The position numbers were made by a program, and so were the translations under genes. Source: Morinoia aosen (Eukaryota > Arthropoda > Malacostraca > Amphipoda > Talitridae). Taken from it: a DNA stretch of 64,000 bases. The stretch covers positions 17,198,293 to 17,262,292 of the forward strand of contig CM059575.1 of assembly GCA_030386875.1 (NCBI GenBank), written 5' to 3'. The notes beneath the pieces are model-generated. The model made no database searches, was not told the DNA's origin, and saw only the letters and a list, made by a program, of their open reading frames with translations. This document shows, piece by piece, positions 38,160 through 50,213 of the stretch (its first letter is position 1; each line of letters begins with the position of its first letter).

Positions 38160-39270
38160 TTTTATATTATAGCATCGTTGATCAACTGTCACTTTGGACA
38201 AGAACGTGATAACCTGGGAGTGTTGTTTCGCCAATGCGTATCATGAGGATATAAAAAATAGTTGGTGCATAATTGCCAAGCCGGAGCCTTCCACTTTCAT
38301 TTTTACTATGTCTCTTCTCATCAATAATTCTTGAAGAACCCCTTTTAAACGTTATTCTGATATTTCGTAGTCAATAAGCTCGTAAGTCAATGTCATAAAT
38401 CTTTTCAAAAACAGAAGGTGTGAAACTCCAATCATAGGATGAAATGCCTTTTTTACCTACACCACTGATTTTTTTTCAAGTTTGAACGCTTCTGTAGCTC
38501 GCTCAACTTCAGGTGCTTTGTTCATAATTTTTGTTTCTAAACTCTACCAGAATTCATGTACAAAAAATTTAGGTAGATTTTTCCGATCAAAATCTCTTGA
38601 CTGTATGCGATTAATGTAATTATTAGACTTTTGATTATAAATATATAGCGTTGGTACTTATTGAATGGATTCTCTCTTGGTTAATATAAATCTTTATAAA
38701 GCTAATAAAAAAAAATGCTCGCTGCCACCAGAAACGTGTTTAAGAGATATTGCCAGCTGAGGAACGATAGACTCCTCCTACTTAATCAAGCAAACAACAA
38801 CTTTAGTAGCGCTGACCGAGTGCGTGTTTCTGTTGGAGTTCGTACAAGCAAAGGTTAACAAGACACATAAAAAATACTCAATGGTTTACTGGTGTAAGAG
38901 GCAAGTACGGAGGAGGGGAGCGAACGCGCGCGTGGCACCTGACGTACAACCCAGAAATTTATCAACGAAAGGACAGCGACTTTGGTAACCCGTTATTTAC
39001 TGTCCACTACTTGACTTACACTATACCGATAGCAACTTTGAAATCCAACCCCTCGAATCTTAGCCCTCGACAACCCAGGAAATCAAGCTCTAATCCGAGC
39101 TCGGTCCGTTCGAGATCTATCGTCTAATAGGGAGACGATAGATCTCGATAGATCTCATTGCTTGAGAACTGGCCGTGTCTATTACGCTAGTCTGGCTGTC
39201 AATCCTCTCGAATCTTTCCTCTCAGCTTCGCGACCTGATACTGAGTGACTCCCCAATCTGTAAGCTTCCA
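38160..39270. other. Unclassified, GC-richer toward 39 kb
   Basis: No gene or complete element recognised. Sequence from about 38880 to 40100, interrupted by the MITE at 39277, may be an old LTR or other repeat. Confidence 0.3.
39111..39147. repeat. 15-bp perfect inverted repeat (hairpin)
   Basis: CGAGATCTATCGTCT, loop AATAGGG, then AGACGATAGATCTCG. Half of the arm is repeated once more immediately downstream (ATAGATCTCA). Confidence 0.8.
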
Positions 39271-39276
39271 CTAAAT

Positions 39277-39666
39277 CAGCGGTTCTGAACTTGTGGGGAA
39301 TTCCCCACTGGTGGGGAGTGGCGGAGTTGCCAGGTGGGGAATCTCATGCATTTGTTTCCACCCACAAAAAATTGATGGTAATTCAAAATCTAAAACATTA
39401 CATCCAAATATTGACTTATTTACGAATCAAAACCATTTATAGGCTGATTAATAATAAAAAACAACCATAGTGAGGTATTGTATGTCTTGTTTGCGTAAAA
39501 GTGACAACATTGCTGGGTTAGGAATGTCACAAATAAGTAATAGGAAGATGCCGGGGGGGGGGGGGGGGGGGGGGAATGCTCCATTCCCCACCGATGCTGT
39601 GGTGGGGAATGGAAAATTGGCTCATTGAAAAGTGGGGAATTAGAGTAAAAAGGTTAAGAACCACTG
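39277..39666. mobile_element. hAT-type MITE
   Basis: Terminal inverted repeats CAGCGGTTCTGAACTT (left) and, at the right end on the reverse strand, CAGTGGTTCTTAACCTT are of the CAG-starting hAT/Charlie type. Flanks CACTAAAT and CACTACTC could be a decayed 8-bp target duplication (5 or 6 of 8 bases). The interior has no coding capacity and holds a run of about 24 G near 39552. Confidence 0.75.
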
Positions 39667-39897
39667 CACTACTCTAAGCGTCCGCTCTTTTTCACGACCA
39701 GAACTTCAGTGACTGCTAATGTTCTCATCACGAGAGACAGGAAAAGGGGACAGGACCAAGAGGAGAGAGGGCGTGTAAGGGATGATGCAATCTTGAGCGG
39801 TCACTTATCAGTCTTTGCCAGGGGCCGTGTCTAAACGCAAGAGTCGAAAAAAGAGCCAGCATTGGTCCGATCTTCAATGACTTTATTATCATTTATT

Positions 39898-39922
39898 TTA
39901 TATATATATATATATATATATA
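39898..39922. repeat. (TA)n microsatellite
   Basis: Uninterrupted TA dinucleotide run. Confidence 0.95.
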
Positions 39923-40155
39923 TCTCGTTCTGTGGAGGTCTCCACAGTCCTGCAGTTCCACGCTGAGGAGCGAGAGTGCAGTTTTTCTTTATTACCTCTT
40001 CATAAAATCCCGTTCATCATCTGACGCTCGCTCATAGACATATGCCTGGCCAAGACCAATGTCTTTATCTCCATTAGACCCCACCATTAGATGTACCCAA
40101 TTTAAGCCTCCTGCCTGCTTGCGACAAAGAATGAATAAAACATATTTTATTCATT

Positions 40156-41222
40156 ACTACACCTTTTTCATTTCAAATTAACCTAAGTCAAATTCAATTT
40201 AATCCAAGTCAAGTTCAAATTAATCCGAGTCAACTTCAAATTAATCCGAGTCAAGTTCAAATTAATCCGAGTCAAGCTCAAATTAATCCAAGTCAAGTTC
40301 AATTAAATCCAAGTCAAGTTCAAATTAATCGAAGTCAAGTTTAAATTAATCCAAGTCAAGTTCAAATTAACCCGAGTCAAGTTCAAATTAATCCAACCCT
40401 CAGTTGAGTTATAATATATAATACTTTCAAGACTTAAATATTCAAAAAATGATTATTATAAAAGTTATTGAAGCCTTAAAAGCATTATATATTAAATTGT
40501 AAACACACACAAATAAAATCATTAGTGAATTAGAAACATTGTTTCTTGTATTATTTTTGTGCGTTGTAAGTGGATCCAACATTTCTTCGCATTGATTAAC
40601 ACGGAATTAGAATGGATGACAACATTTTTATTGCTAATGCAGGAATGTATCTGGGTAGTAATGTACATATATAAATTGTAATTAAGCGGAATCGTACATT
40701 AGTACTCAGTGTACTATTTCTTTTAAAGATTAAATCTACATATCGTTCAATGATGACCTTTTGTATTTACATGTATATGATTTCATAGATGTGATAAAGT
40801 GGAATTTCCCGTATATAAATATCTACGAGTGTAAATAAATCCTCGAAACCAGTCTTGCTTATAACATCCAATAGATACGTATTTAACACAAAAAACTCAA
40901 ATTAACAAATAACTATGTCATTTTGTAACTCAACTGAGGGTTGGATTAATTTGAACTTGACTTGGATTAATTTCAACTTGAATCGGATTAATTTGAACTT
41001 GACTTGGATTAAATTGAACTTGACTTGGATTAATTTGAACTTGACTCGGATTAATTTGAACTTGACTTGGATTAAATTGAACTTGACTTGGATTAATTTG
41101 AACTTGACTCGGATTAATTTGAACTTGACTCGGATTAATTTGAACTTGACTCGGATTAAATTGAACTTGACTTGGATTAAATTGAACTTGACTTAGATTA
41201 ATTTGAAGTGAAATAGGTGTAG
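40156..41222. mobile_element. Foldback-like element 1 (tandem-repeat inverted arms)
   Basis: Outer ends ACTACACCT(T/A)TTTCA are inverted. Each arm is a tandem array of a 21-bp unit beginning TTCAAATTAATCCAAGTC: about 10 units at 40175-40395 and about 13 in inverse orientation at 40925-41215. The middle (about 40400-40915) is AT-rich with no transposase and is similar to the middle of the element at 53776-57985. Inverted arms built of subrepeats are the defining trait of Foldback/Galileo-type elements. The 93-aa frame in the right arm (repeating INLNLTW) is an artefact of the 21-bp period. No clear target duplication was seen. Confidence 0.8.
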
Positions 41223-41345
41223 TCTCAAGATCGCATGTATCTGATCTTGCAGCAATTGGATATCAATTCTTTATTTTTTCCTAGATATATTAGTGTCGAT
41301 AAATATTTGGATCAATAGTATTTTCTAACTAATTGATGCGTGTAA

Positions 41346-41530
41346 AGCGGCCCATTGACTATCAATTTAATAGTTAATATCATTGACTCAATAAATTGAT
41401 GAGATTTTATGTTGCCCACAAAGTCAAATAATTGACGGTCGTCAATCAAGCCCACAGACGATCAATTAAATTGTCAATCTTCATCACTGTCAATTATATT
41501 GACAATAACATTTATCTTCTATGGGCCACT
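41346..41530. mobile_element. Harbinger-type MITE
   Basis: Ends AGCGGCCCATTGAC and (reverse) AGTGGCCCATAGA match the termini of the larger Harbinger element at 44880. The interior is made of inverted TATTGACAAT-type phrases. Flanks are TAA and TTA, consistent with TWA target choice, though not identical. Confidence 0.75.
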
Positions 41531-41533
41531 TTA

Positions 41534-42330
41534 GGCCATCGCCAAGATAAGTCGACTAGTGCCTATGTACTACGGAGGGAAAATAATTCTTCCCTCAAAT
41601 AACTGCGCTCGCGTATCACAGATACTTGTGAAACGTACTTCTGTCGCGATCTTCAAATTTTCAAGAAGGAATAACTGAAAAGGAAAAACTGAATGAAAGG
41701 GAAGAACTGAAAAGAGAGAAAAACTTAAAAAAGAAAACTTAACTTGGAAACTCAAGAGAAAAACGTAACTTGAAAATCCAAAGCTTCTTTAGCTCAAGCT
41801 TGTTTAGTTCAAAGCTTGTAATTAGCTCAAAGCTTGTCAGCTCGAAAAACTCCGAAGCTTGAAATTTAGCTCAAAGCTTTTATCTCAGCTCGAAATTTCG
41901 CTACTTAGCCGCAGCCACTTGAAATTGGAAGAAAATTGGAAGTTATCGCCCGAACAGAAGGACTGGTGAAAAACCCTCGCCTTAATAAATAATCAGTCAA
42001 CAACTGACTTCTCTCTTATCCCTGATGCATCCGGAAGATTCCTAAGGAATAACAAGCCTAAGAAATACGGCCTCCCTGAAATCAACTGACGGCCCTCAGG
42101 AAAATTGATAGATATTTTGGCGAGTCCTTATTCGGACGCCAGATGATAGTTATTTTGGTGAGTCCTGTTCGGGCTTCACCCTTTTTATAATGTCCCTGTC
42201 TTAGAGATGACAGGGACATTATAAAAAGGGTGACTCCCGAACAGGACTCGCCAAAATAACCATCATCTGGCGTCCGAATAAAAGGACTCGCCAAAATATC
42301 TATCAATTGGTGCCCGAACAGGGACTCGCC
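41534..42330 (+). mobile_element. LTR-retrotransposon remnant with iterated primer-binding site
   Basis: At 42308-42325 the sequence TGGTGCCCGAACAGGGAC differs at one base from the canonical tRNA-Lys primer-binding site. The PBS neighbourhood (PBS plus GGACTCGCCAAAATA) is present three times in tandem, at about 42230, 42270 and 42308. Upstream sequence with AAGCTT-rich repeats and an AATAAA near 41985 could be the 5' LTR. No gag or pol was recognised downstream and no partner LTR was found. Confidence 0.5.
42104..42306. repeat. Near-perfect ~97-bp inverted repeat
   Basis: Arms 42104-42200 and 42209-42306 are reverse complements with only a few mismatches around an 8-base loop (TTAGAGAT). Each arm contains two of the PBS-like repeats, so a primer-binding region was duplicated in inverse orientation. 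Confidence 0.85.
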
Positions 42331-42339
42331 AAATGAAAT

Positions 42340-44600
42340 ATTTATCAAAGTGTTAAGTATATTTATTTTAAGAAAACTCACAGCTTTTCCATAGAATTTA
42401 TTTTCCATTGGTTTTGTCGGCTATATACAAAATTATAAAGAGTTTTTTGCTGCCAGAAAAGGAAATTTTTCCTAATGTTTCTGAAAAATCTCCTATTTGC
42501 AACTCATTTGTCTCTTCCTCCCAATGAACACTTGTATTATAGCGTGCATAAACAAATTTGTAATAATACCTGCAATATTTACTGAATCTCTGTATACACA
42601 ACATTTCTCGTCAGGGCTTGATTGTTGTTTAACCGTCTTTCTCTCAAAAACATTTGCGAAAAATTGATTTTGACTGGCAAATATTTTTAGATTGTTTGGA
42701 TCACCAGCCCTGCTCAGAGCAAATACTGTTGGCTATGGGTGAAGATAGGACTGGGTAAAAATATGACACACTTTGACAGACTCTGTCCTAGGCTCTTGTT
42801 GATTGACATTGCAAATGCCGGTCTTATAGGATATTGCTGTCTTTGTGGTGTGAATGGCAAATCGGAGTCTGAAGGCATTAGACACTATCGGAAATAATTC
42901 CTCAAAATTGTGCGTCTTGTGTGCGTCTGTCGGGAGCGTTGTTCTGCGAGTCTGAGGTTGGCTATATCGGTCGGTTCGAAGTTGAGGTTGGTCGTTGTGG
43001 CAGGAGGTCAAGGTGAATGCTTTTGAACTCCTTACAATTCTTTTGAAACTCCTTAGAATACTGTCAATTCCCTTCACGTACTTACCGTGGAAGGTTACCT
43101 CAGTTTTTAATGACGCCAGTGTAAGGATCGTATGTTTGCTTGGAGGAGGTTTGTTCGAGGCCTTCGTTGGATGGAGTACGTTGGAGCATCGGGCTGCATC
43201 GTGGCATACGCTGCGCTCCCCACCTCTTGAGACGGGACGGTGATGGAGGAGGCTGTACTTGGCTGGAACTGGGGCAATTCATTATTCTAAATTCTTCCTG
43301 TGTCTGTTATCTCTTTACTGAATTTTTGTTTGTGTGAATGATTTCTTTCTTTAATTCAAGTTGCTTACTTTTTGCTTAAATTCTCTGAGTGTCCTTGGCA
43401 ATTAACTCGGCCAGTTGGCCTTTAACTACAGTTACTTCGGTAACCTTAAATATTAACTTATAAGAGAGCGGTTCTACTAGTTTCTAGGTTGCGCAAGCGA
43501 CCTGGTATCGACCTGCACTCATTTACCTTATTTCTAACGCATTTGAACCTCTTGCTATACTTACTATCTTTCACGTCATGGACACTTTCCTACTACTGAT
43601 TTCTGCTTAATTTCTCAATAATTGATTCTTCGCCTAAAAGTTCCTACACTGAGTGCCATTTATAAGCTCAGGTGTGTATTGTTGGTTTTTTATTGCATAA
43701 TCAGTCTTATTGGTCGTATAACGTGAAATTCTTTGAACTTGTCGATTTGTTTCGTCAGCTTTTGGTATCGGTCGTTAGTCCTTGTTCTAATACTAAGTAA
43801 ATTCTTTTCTGCAGTACTTCTTATCGTCGCAGCTCCGGTTCTTCCCCTTGATTGTCAACAGTCTGCTCCATTGAGGGATTGAACTTAGGTAATTAAAACT
43901 GAAATATTTGTTTTTAGGCTACTGTTGAAATTTGCACTCAATCTCGTTCGTTAGTACGTATCGTTTGGTTTTCGAGTTCTCGGTTGTTTTCAGTTTTTCG
44001 TTCATTTAATTTTGAATTGTCTTCCAGCTAGTGCTGAGTGTTGGTGGCCCATCCGTTCCACTCCCTGGTGTCGAGAGTGATTCCTGAGAATCACTTTGAA
44101 GGCGCGGCAGTCTACCTTCTGCGGCCGACCTCCCTGCGTGACGGTGTCTTGCCACTTTGACGCTACTACTGTCTCACCTAATCCTTCAACTTACGCTCTG
44201 AACCTGCCTTTCGGACCTCAAGCAACGAACCTACCTTTCCGAGCTGGCTTACCCTTCGACCTTGCCGGAGTGGTAGAACGGAAATTAACTACCATTGCTG
44301 TCGATTTTAATAGGGTTATTTTGCCCATTTTTAAGCAATAAACGTGTATCCTTATAAATTTTAAATGTAACTCTCTAATAAAGATTAATCGGCATGCTCT
44401 GCCTGCGACCTTAATAGGTCTCGCTGTTAAAGCGCTGACCTCAATTTAATTATCTGTTACTCTCCTCTGCCGTTGCAGTTTATTAAATCTTCTAAATTAA
44501 ATCTTTGCGAAACTTCTCGTTCTTTCCTTAACTCGATTGTGTGCGGGCTTGAGGCCATTATTTCTCACAACACGTTCGATGAATTAATATGGGTTGGCCA
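42340..44600. other. Unclassified region, possibly retroelement interior
   Basis: Frames of 70-114 aa (for example 42733-43077 minus and 44096-44341 plus) have no domain that I recognise. An AATAAA follows the latter at about 44338. The stretch sits between LTR-like debris and the Helitron and may belong to the former. Confidence 0.3.
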
Positions 44601-45235
44601 GCACAAGCCAGCATTGTCCAGTTAGTTTTTGGGCAACTGTCAGGTAGTTATTTATTTGTACAACCTTTTACCTGGTGCCATTACAATGCCCATTTCTGTG
44701 ATTCAGTTTTCTAAGTAGCATTAATGTAGCTCCAATTTTCACGTTCAGTTCATGTGGGGGCAAACCCCTCGAGTTTAGCGAATTTAGAAACTCTGGAGAG
44801 TGCAATGCTGCTTGGTCATCATCAGAAACTGAATCAATGCTCTTCGGGAAAACCAAATCTCCGGGGAGTTTATCCATAAAGCGGCCCATAGACGATCAAT
44901 TTTATTGTCAATATCATTGACCCAATATATTGATGAAATTTTCTTTTGCCCACTGAAGCGGCCCATAGACGATCAATTTTATTGTCAATATAATTTACAT
45001 TGATGAATATTGACAATTATATTGATCGTCTGTGGGCATGATTGACGACCGACAATGAATTGACTCAATGTATTGACGCGTTAAAATCATTTTGAGCCTA
45101 TAGACGATCAATTTAATCGTCGATATCATTGACTCAGTATATTGATGAGATTTTTCGTTGCTCACATACGGCGTCAATCTTTTCATCAATGTAATTGATG
45201 AAAACCAGTCATTGGCTCTGCGAACCCCGAGCGTG

Positions 45236-45580
45236 ATGGACGACGAAGAAATTGCCATTAAAGAGCTAGCCTTGGCACTTTCAACTCGTAGAAAATCCCC
45301 GCGTAAACACACGACACGGGCCAAAAACTGGCTCAGGGAACGTAGCAGAATATTCGGCACCGATGCATTAGTTCAAAGAATGACGTGCAAATGAGCCAGA
45401 AGATTTCAAGAACTATCCTCAAATGGACACTACATCGTTTGATGAACTTTTGCATCGGGTCACTCCATATATAAAGAAAGAATCAACAAACATGCGAGAA
45501 CCGATATCACCTAACCAACGGCTGTCGCTTACGCTGAGATATCTGGCGACTGGCGATTGTCAGTCCCTTTAACAACGCAA
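45236..45580 (+). pseudogene. Harbinger transposase, N-terminal fragment
   Basis: An open frame from ATG at 45236 begins MDDEEIAIKELALALSTRRK and contains NWLRERSRIFG. After a stop at 45392 another frame continues with TTSFDELLHRVTPYIKK, then REPISPNQRLSLTLRYLATG, which is the conserved segment that precedes the DDE nuclease of PIF/Harbinger transposases. The DDE domain is absent, so the copy is defective. Confidence 0.85.
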
Positions 45581-46833
45581 TTATTAATGCTCAAATACTT
45601 ATAAAAAATTGCTTTAATGCTGTCACAATTCTATCTGCATCACATTTTACTAATTCTTAAATTCCTAAGTTGATTTGACTTTATTAGATATATCACTGTA
45701 GTATACATATAACTGATACCCCAAGTAGTTTCATGATTTAAATATCATTGCTTTCATCCAATAATAAACTGAACTTATTGTTGCCATTATCATCGGTCAG
45801 TATTTCGAAATGAGGACACAATACATTTTTGATAATGTTCGTGCATTTTGTTAGATGCATTTAAACATCATCAATAGTTTTGCTGTAGGAGATGTGCTTT
45901 GGCATATCAACTATTTGATCTCAATTATAAATTGCACTATGGTGGCACAAAATCATGGCAGTAGCCGTCTTGGTCTGGTTCATAATCTGTACATAACGGG
46001 TTCTGAACGTGGTAAGTTCGCTTTTCAAGTAATTTGGTTAAGCAAATCAACAAATATTATGAGAATGAAGTAGTAAACATTACAGCGAATTCATAATAAT
46101 AATTTTGAGTAATATATCATATGCATCGCTTAAGTGTAATTCCGGCAAGATAATATCAAGCAAGCTAAAACAACTATCTAGATTTTTTTAGCTAATATCT
46201 ACATTCCAAACTTTACAGCAAGGTTTAAGCGAGAAACCTCTAGATCTAGCTAGCTATTAAATATTTAGAGTGCCAGGATGATTGCACAACAAAAGATTTG
46301 GTGAGAGAAAGCAAGCGAGCTTGAATTGATTACCATGGATTCCTATGGGAGTGCATGCACTGCAAGCAAGCAAGAGAGCGAGCGAGAAAGACTGAAGATT
46401 GACTGAAGCGAGAAACCGACTCAAAGATGGTTTCGCGCTTGAGAGCTGCAGCGAGAAGCCTCTGGCTGCCAGGCAGTGCGCGGTGAGATGTCGATAAGGG
46501 TGGCGTACTTCTCAATGCCTCCAGCATACACTGGACTTCTGATATCCGAAGTTAATGCTGTACTTTGAATTTTGAACTCAAAAAATCCAAAGCACAGGGA
46601 CTGATTACATGTTTGAAAGCAATGGGATGAAGTAGGAATAAAATTCAACGTTACCAACACGTGTTTGTACTTCTCGTTTCTTTTTTAGACATCTCTTCAT
46701 GACATTTAAGAGCAAACTGGCTGTTATGTTGTGTGTGATAGATCCTGCTGACATCTTTCTCTCTCGCTTGCTTTCTCGCTTCCAGTCTTTTGCTCGTCGT
46801 AGCAAAAGACTGAAGACTCCTCGTAGTGCTCGT

Positions 46834-47030
46834 CGTAGCCATGTGGCTATCGAACTTGCCTCCGTGCAGGCAAACCCGGGTTCGAGTCCCGGCGCTGGTG
46901 GCGATTTTCTCTATTGGGTATAGGGGAAAAATTCCAAGCACAATACCCCACTCTACCCAGGTGTCTGAAATGGGTACCGGTCTTGACTGGGGGAAAGCGT
47001 CATGGTGTGCTGGTGTTAGTTATAAGGCAT
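46834..47030 (+). mobile_element. tRNA-derived SINE
   Basis: TAGCCATGTGGCTATCGAAC and CCCGGGTTCGAGTCCCGGCG form tRNA-like A- and B-box regions. The body GCGATTTTCTCTATTGGG resembles that of the SINEs at 11.0 and 27.9 kb, followed by a GGGTACCGGTCTTGAC segment. It is nested in the Harbinger element. Confidence 0.75.
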
Positions 47031-50000
47031 TTGAAAATCCAATATACAAGGTGATATGTATCCTACATGAAATTGGAAATAAAGCCTCCGTAGATGCCTT
47101 CATTATTTATTTATTTTATTTTGGTGTGCAAGCACTCTCAGCCCTGTTTGCCATAACTTGCCCTACGTATTTTGTTGAAAGCACCAGATTAACCCGAACG
47201 AAAGTAGCAGATTTCAAGGAAAAAGTACCAACATAATGCTTGTAAATAGGCTAATAATTATAAATAAAGTTCACTACATTCTAATGATTTTTGATAATAA
47301 TACGACATAAAAAGTACCACATATTAGTAGCAGCGCACTCCAGCATGCAAGAAGCAACAAATCTGCGTGTACATAAAAATAAAATTCGAAGTATTTCTAG
47401 GTGTATACACTACGACTTCAAGAGCTCAGAATGAAATATTGACGCAATATATTGACGTATCCAAATGGACGTTTCAACATATTGACGAACCATCAATAAA
47501 AAATCAAAATGATTTCATTTCGTCAATATATTGAGTCAATTAACTGACGGTCGTCAATCAAGCCCATACACGGTCAATATCATTGTCAATATTCATCATT
47601 GATAATTATATTGACAATTAAATCTATCGTCTGTGGGCTCAAACTGATTTTATTGAGTCAATACATTGAGTCAATTAATTGACGGTCGTCAATCAAGCCC
47701 ACAGACGATCAATATAATTGTCAATGTTCATCATTGTCAATTATATTGTGAATAAAATTGATCGTCTATGGGCCGCTTAAGAGTGCTGTTAGGATGGTCA
47801 GCGTCCTCATTTTCAGTAGTCAGAAATGCTCTTGAAGAAATCCATTGGTTATTTTGAAAATTGATGTCAATATTTCCATACAAAGTCAACCAATTCCCGC
47901 TTTGAATTCACAGTCAAATGTTGAGGCAGTTCAATGGTATCTGCAAATGGTTCATTCTCAACAGTTACAACTTTTCCTTCTCCTAGTTGAAGAAGCCATT
48001 CAACATAGTGATTGAGCCTGGCGTCTGATGTGAGATTATTATTGTTCACACAGTTCAACGTCCTCATATTCCTTCTCAGGTGGAAAATTTGACAACTTTG
48101 CCAAAGAACAGATTTTCTGTTTATTCAGGCCTTGACCTGGTAGGGCGCTGAGCTCTCTTGGCAACTGGCAAAATTTGGCGGAAATACCCACTAAGTACCA
48201 GGAGCTTTCCTCCGAAAAAGGAGATCATTATTCATGATATCATTGAGGGTACGATCAAGCGTTCTAACAGGTGACGATGACTCATTAAAGCTTCATCTCA
48301 CACTATCAAATGGGCATCAAACAATGATCGTCCAGTTGGATCATGGGAAGAAATTTTTGCAAGAAAAAGAGGCATTCATTGGGTTAATAAATTTTTAACG
48401 GGAACATGAATTTCGTCTCAATTTAAGCAGAGTTGCAGCTATTCCTGAAGAAGCTGTAGCAATTGCCAAGCGCTTGTTTTGCCAGACATATGACAATAAA
48501 ACATTCAGGAGAAATATTTTACCAGTTCCACCAGGAGCATCAAAGAGTATGAAACCAGCTTCACCATCAACTTTCTGTCGTATTCTATTGAAAATAGCTC
48601 TCTGATCTTCATTGAGCGTGTTGACATGATCTTGGAAGTAATTTTTGGCAGTAGGATTATTTTCTTCATGAACAACCTCGTTGTCACCAACGTGATCGGC
48701 TGGTGGCAGTCCAAAATATTGAGTTGTTCTCTCATATTGAGCAAATTCATTGTCCAAAGACACAAAGAAAATCATTGATGGTGGCTCCTAATGCATCATT
48801 TCCATTCAGTAATTCTTGTCTTGCGTTAAAGCGTTAAAGAAATCCTCCATAAGTGCATTCTGAAAATTCCTGAATAAAGTTAGTGGTTCTGAAGGAGCAC
48901 AAAATTGAAGGATGTACACAAATAAGGATCTTAGCTGACTTCCAGTATGGTTGTTCGAGGCGTCAGTAAGACAATTATGCCATTCCAGGTCGTCTTGAAA
49001 TAAGTTTAGGATTTGGCAGGCTTTCTTAAAAGTTTCACAAACGTTGCGATTTAAAGTGAGTAAATCGTCAAAGTTAAATAGAAAAGCTCGCCCTGAGATG
49101 GATGGACACTGTACACTCGTCCGATCGTAACTGGGGCTCTCCATCATTGATTTGAGCTCTCGTGTGCCAAAATTTTTCATTGCACTGCCAAGTATAGAAT
49201 TCAGGGGAGTCACAGTACAGTATGGCGCAAGCTTGTAGGTCCTCTTCATTTTTTTCTAAATAGGCTGTTAATTTTGTAGATTGATTTTTCTGCGGGGCAA
49301 CAGCAGGATTATTCGGGTCGAAAATTACTAATTGCTGTTGTGGCAAATGAATTGGCAAGCATTCGACAGCTGGATGCTTTGTTGAATTCGAAATGCAAAC
49401 AATCTCCAACAGGCTACAGACGCTCCCATATACCTGCAATTTTCAAACGATGAAATTTCATCTTGTGCATTTAACTCATCTACATTAAAACGAACGTGCT
49501 CTCCTGTTCTCTTCAATGTAATGCTAGATTGGTCAATTCCTTCGAAAATGTATTTGTAGTGATATTTGACTGCTTTTATCGATGCACACCACTCAGCGTT
49601 GACATGAGATTCATACTTTTCCAAAAGCTATGGGTTATATATCACAATACTGCGGTTATCAACAGTGACGTTCATTGTTCCGACTCGCACAGTAGCAGTG
49701 TAACAGCAGTGCTTCGCCTTCGATATAATGGGTAGCAGTCATCTCCATTTATTGTGGGTTCGAAAACTGTTTCGGATATCTTTTTCCTACAGACATGCAT
49801 AGAGAATTTTTATTGTGAACTCCGCAGGGACCATGAATCATGTGTTTTTTCACTAAGTCATAAAGTTCCTTTGTTCGATGATCATCCGGAGTGGAAGCCT
49901 TGCAACAACAATTTTCTCAATATCTTCCCAGGTTCCATGGTCATTCTCCAATATAAATAGAAAATGGTAGTAAGGAAGACCACGTTTCTGGAATTCAATG

Positions 50001-50213
50001 GTGTTAAAATAAGAAAGCATATTGCCCAAAACACCAGATTTTATATCCTTCAGCAACTCTTGTTGTTCAAGCTTGAGAACTCTTGCTGTCATACCAGGTC
50101 TGTCCACTGAAGTCTGCCCTAGCATCAGCTCATTGACTATCTCTGGCCACTTAGGATTACTCGTGAAAGTCTTGAAGAGAGTTGGTTTGCCAAATTTCCG
50201 TACAATTGCCATT

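Larger units (their letters stand above)
44880..47777 (+). mobile_element. PIF/Harbinger element with ~300-bp inverted ends
   Basis: Terminal sequence AGCGGCCCATAGACGATCAA at 44880 is mirrored at 47777. Flanking TAA (44877-44879 and 47778-47780) is the target duplication expected for Harbinger. Both ends are long and internally repetitive (44880-45190; 47430-47777), made of TATTGACAAT-like inverted phrases, and a second copy of the terminus starts at 44957. It is inserted in the Helitron helicase and contains a truncated transposase and a SINE. Confidence 0.88.
44668..50212 (-). pseudogene. Helitron Rep/helicase, broken
   Basis: The N-terminal Rep part (50212-49853) contains AIVRKFGKPTLFKTFTSNPKW and IEFQKRGLPYYHFLF, typical of Helitron proteins just before the HUH region. 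Further pieces in shifting frames (49624-49328, 49439-49074, 49249-48806) carry the middle region (LEKYESHVNAEWC, CWRLFAF). The Pif1-type helicase starts at about 48700 with LNEDQRAIF and a Walker A DAPGGTGKIFLL, where the usual final T is I. Near 48067 the frame reads EWLLQLGEGK. The helicase C-terminus lies beyond the inserted Harbinger element at 44876-44668 (SIDSV, SRGLPPHELNVKIGA). Multiple frameshifts and the insertions make it non-functional. Confidence 0.88.

Noticed and set aside
40915..41196. 93-aa repetitive frame (INLNLTW repeats)
   Set aside because: It is the 21-bp subrepeat of a foldback-like arm; the period is a multiple of three, so the frame stays open by chance.
46651..47236. 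Overlapping frames of 74-136 aa on both strands
   Set aside because: They span a SINE and Harbinger-internal sequence; no protein features were seen.
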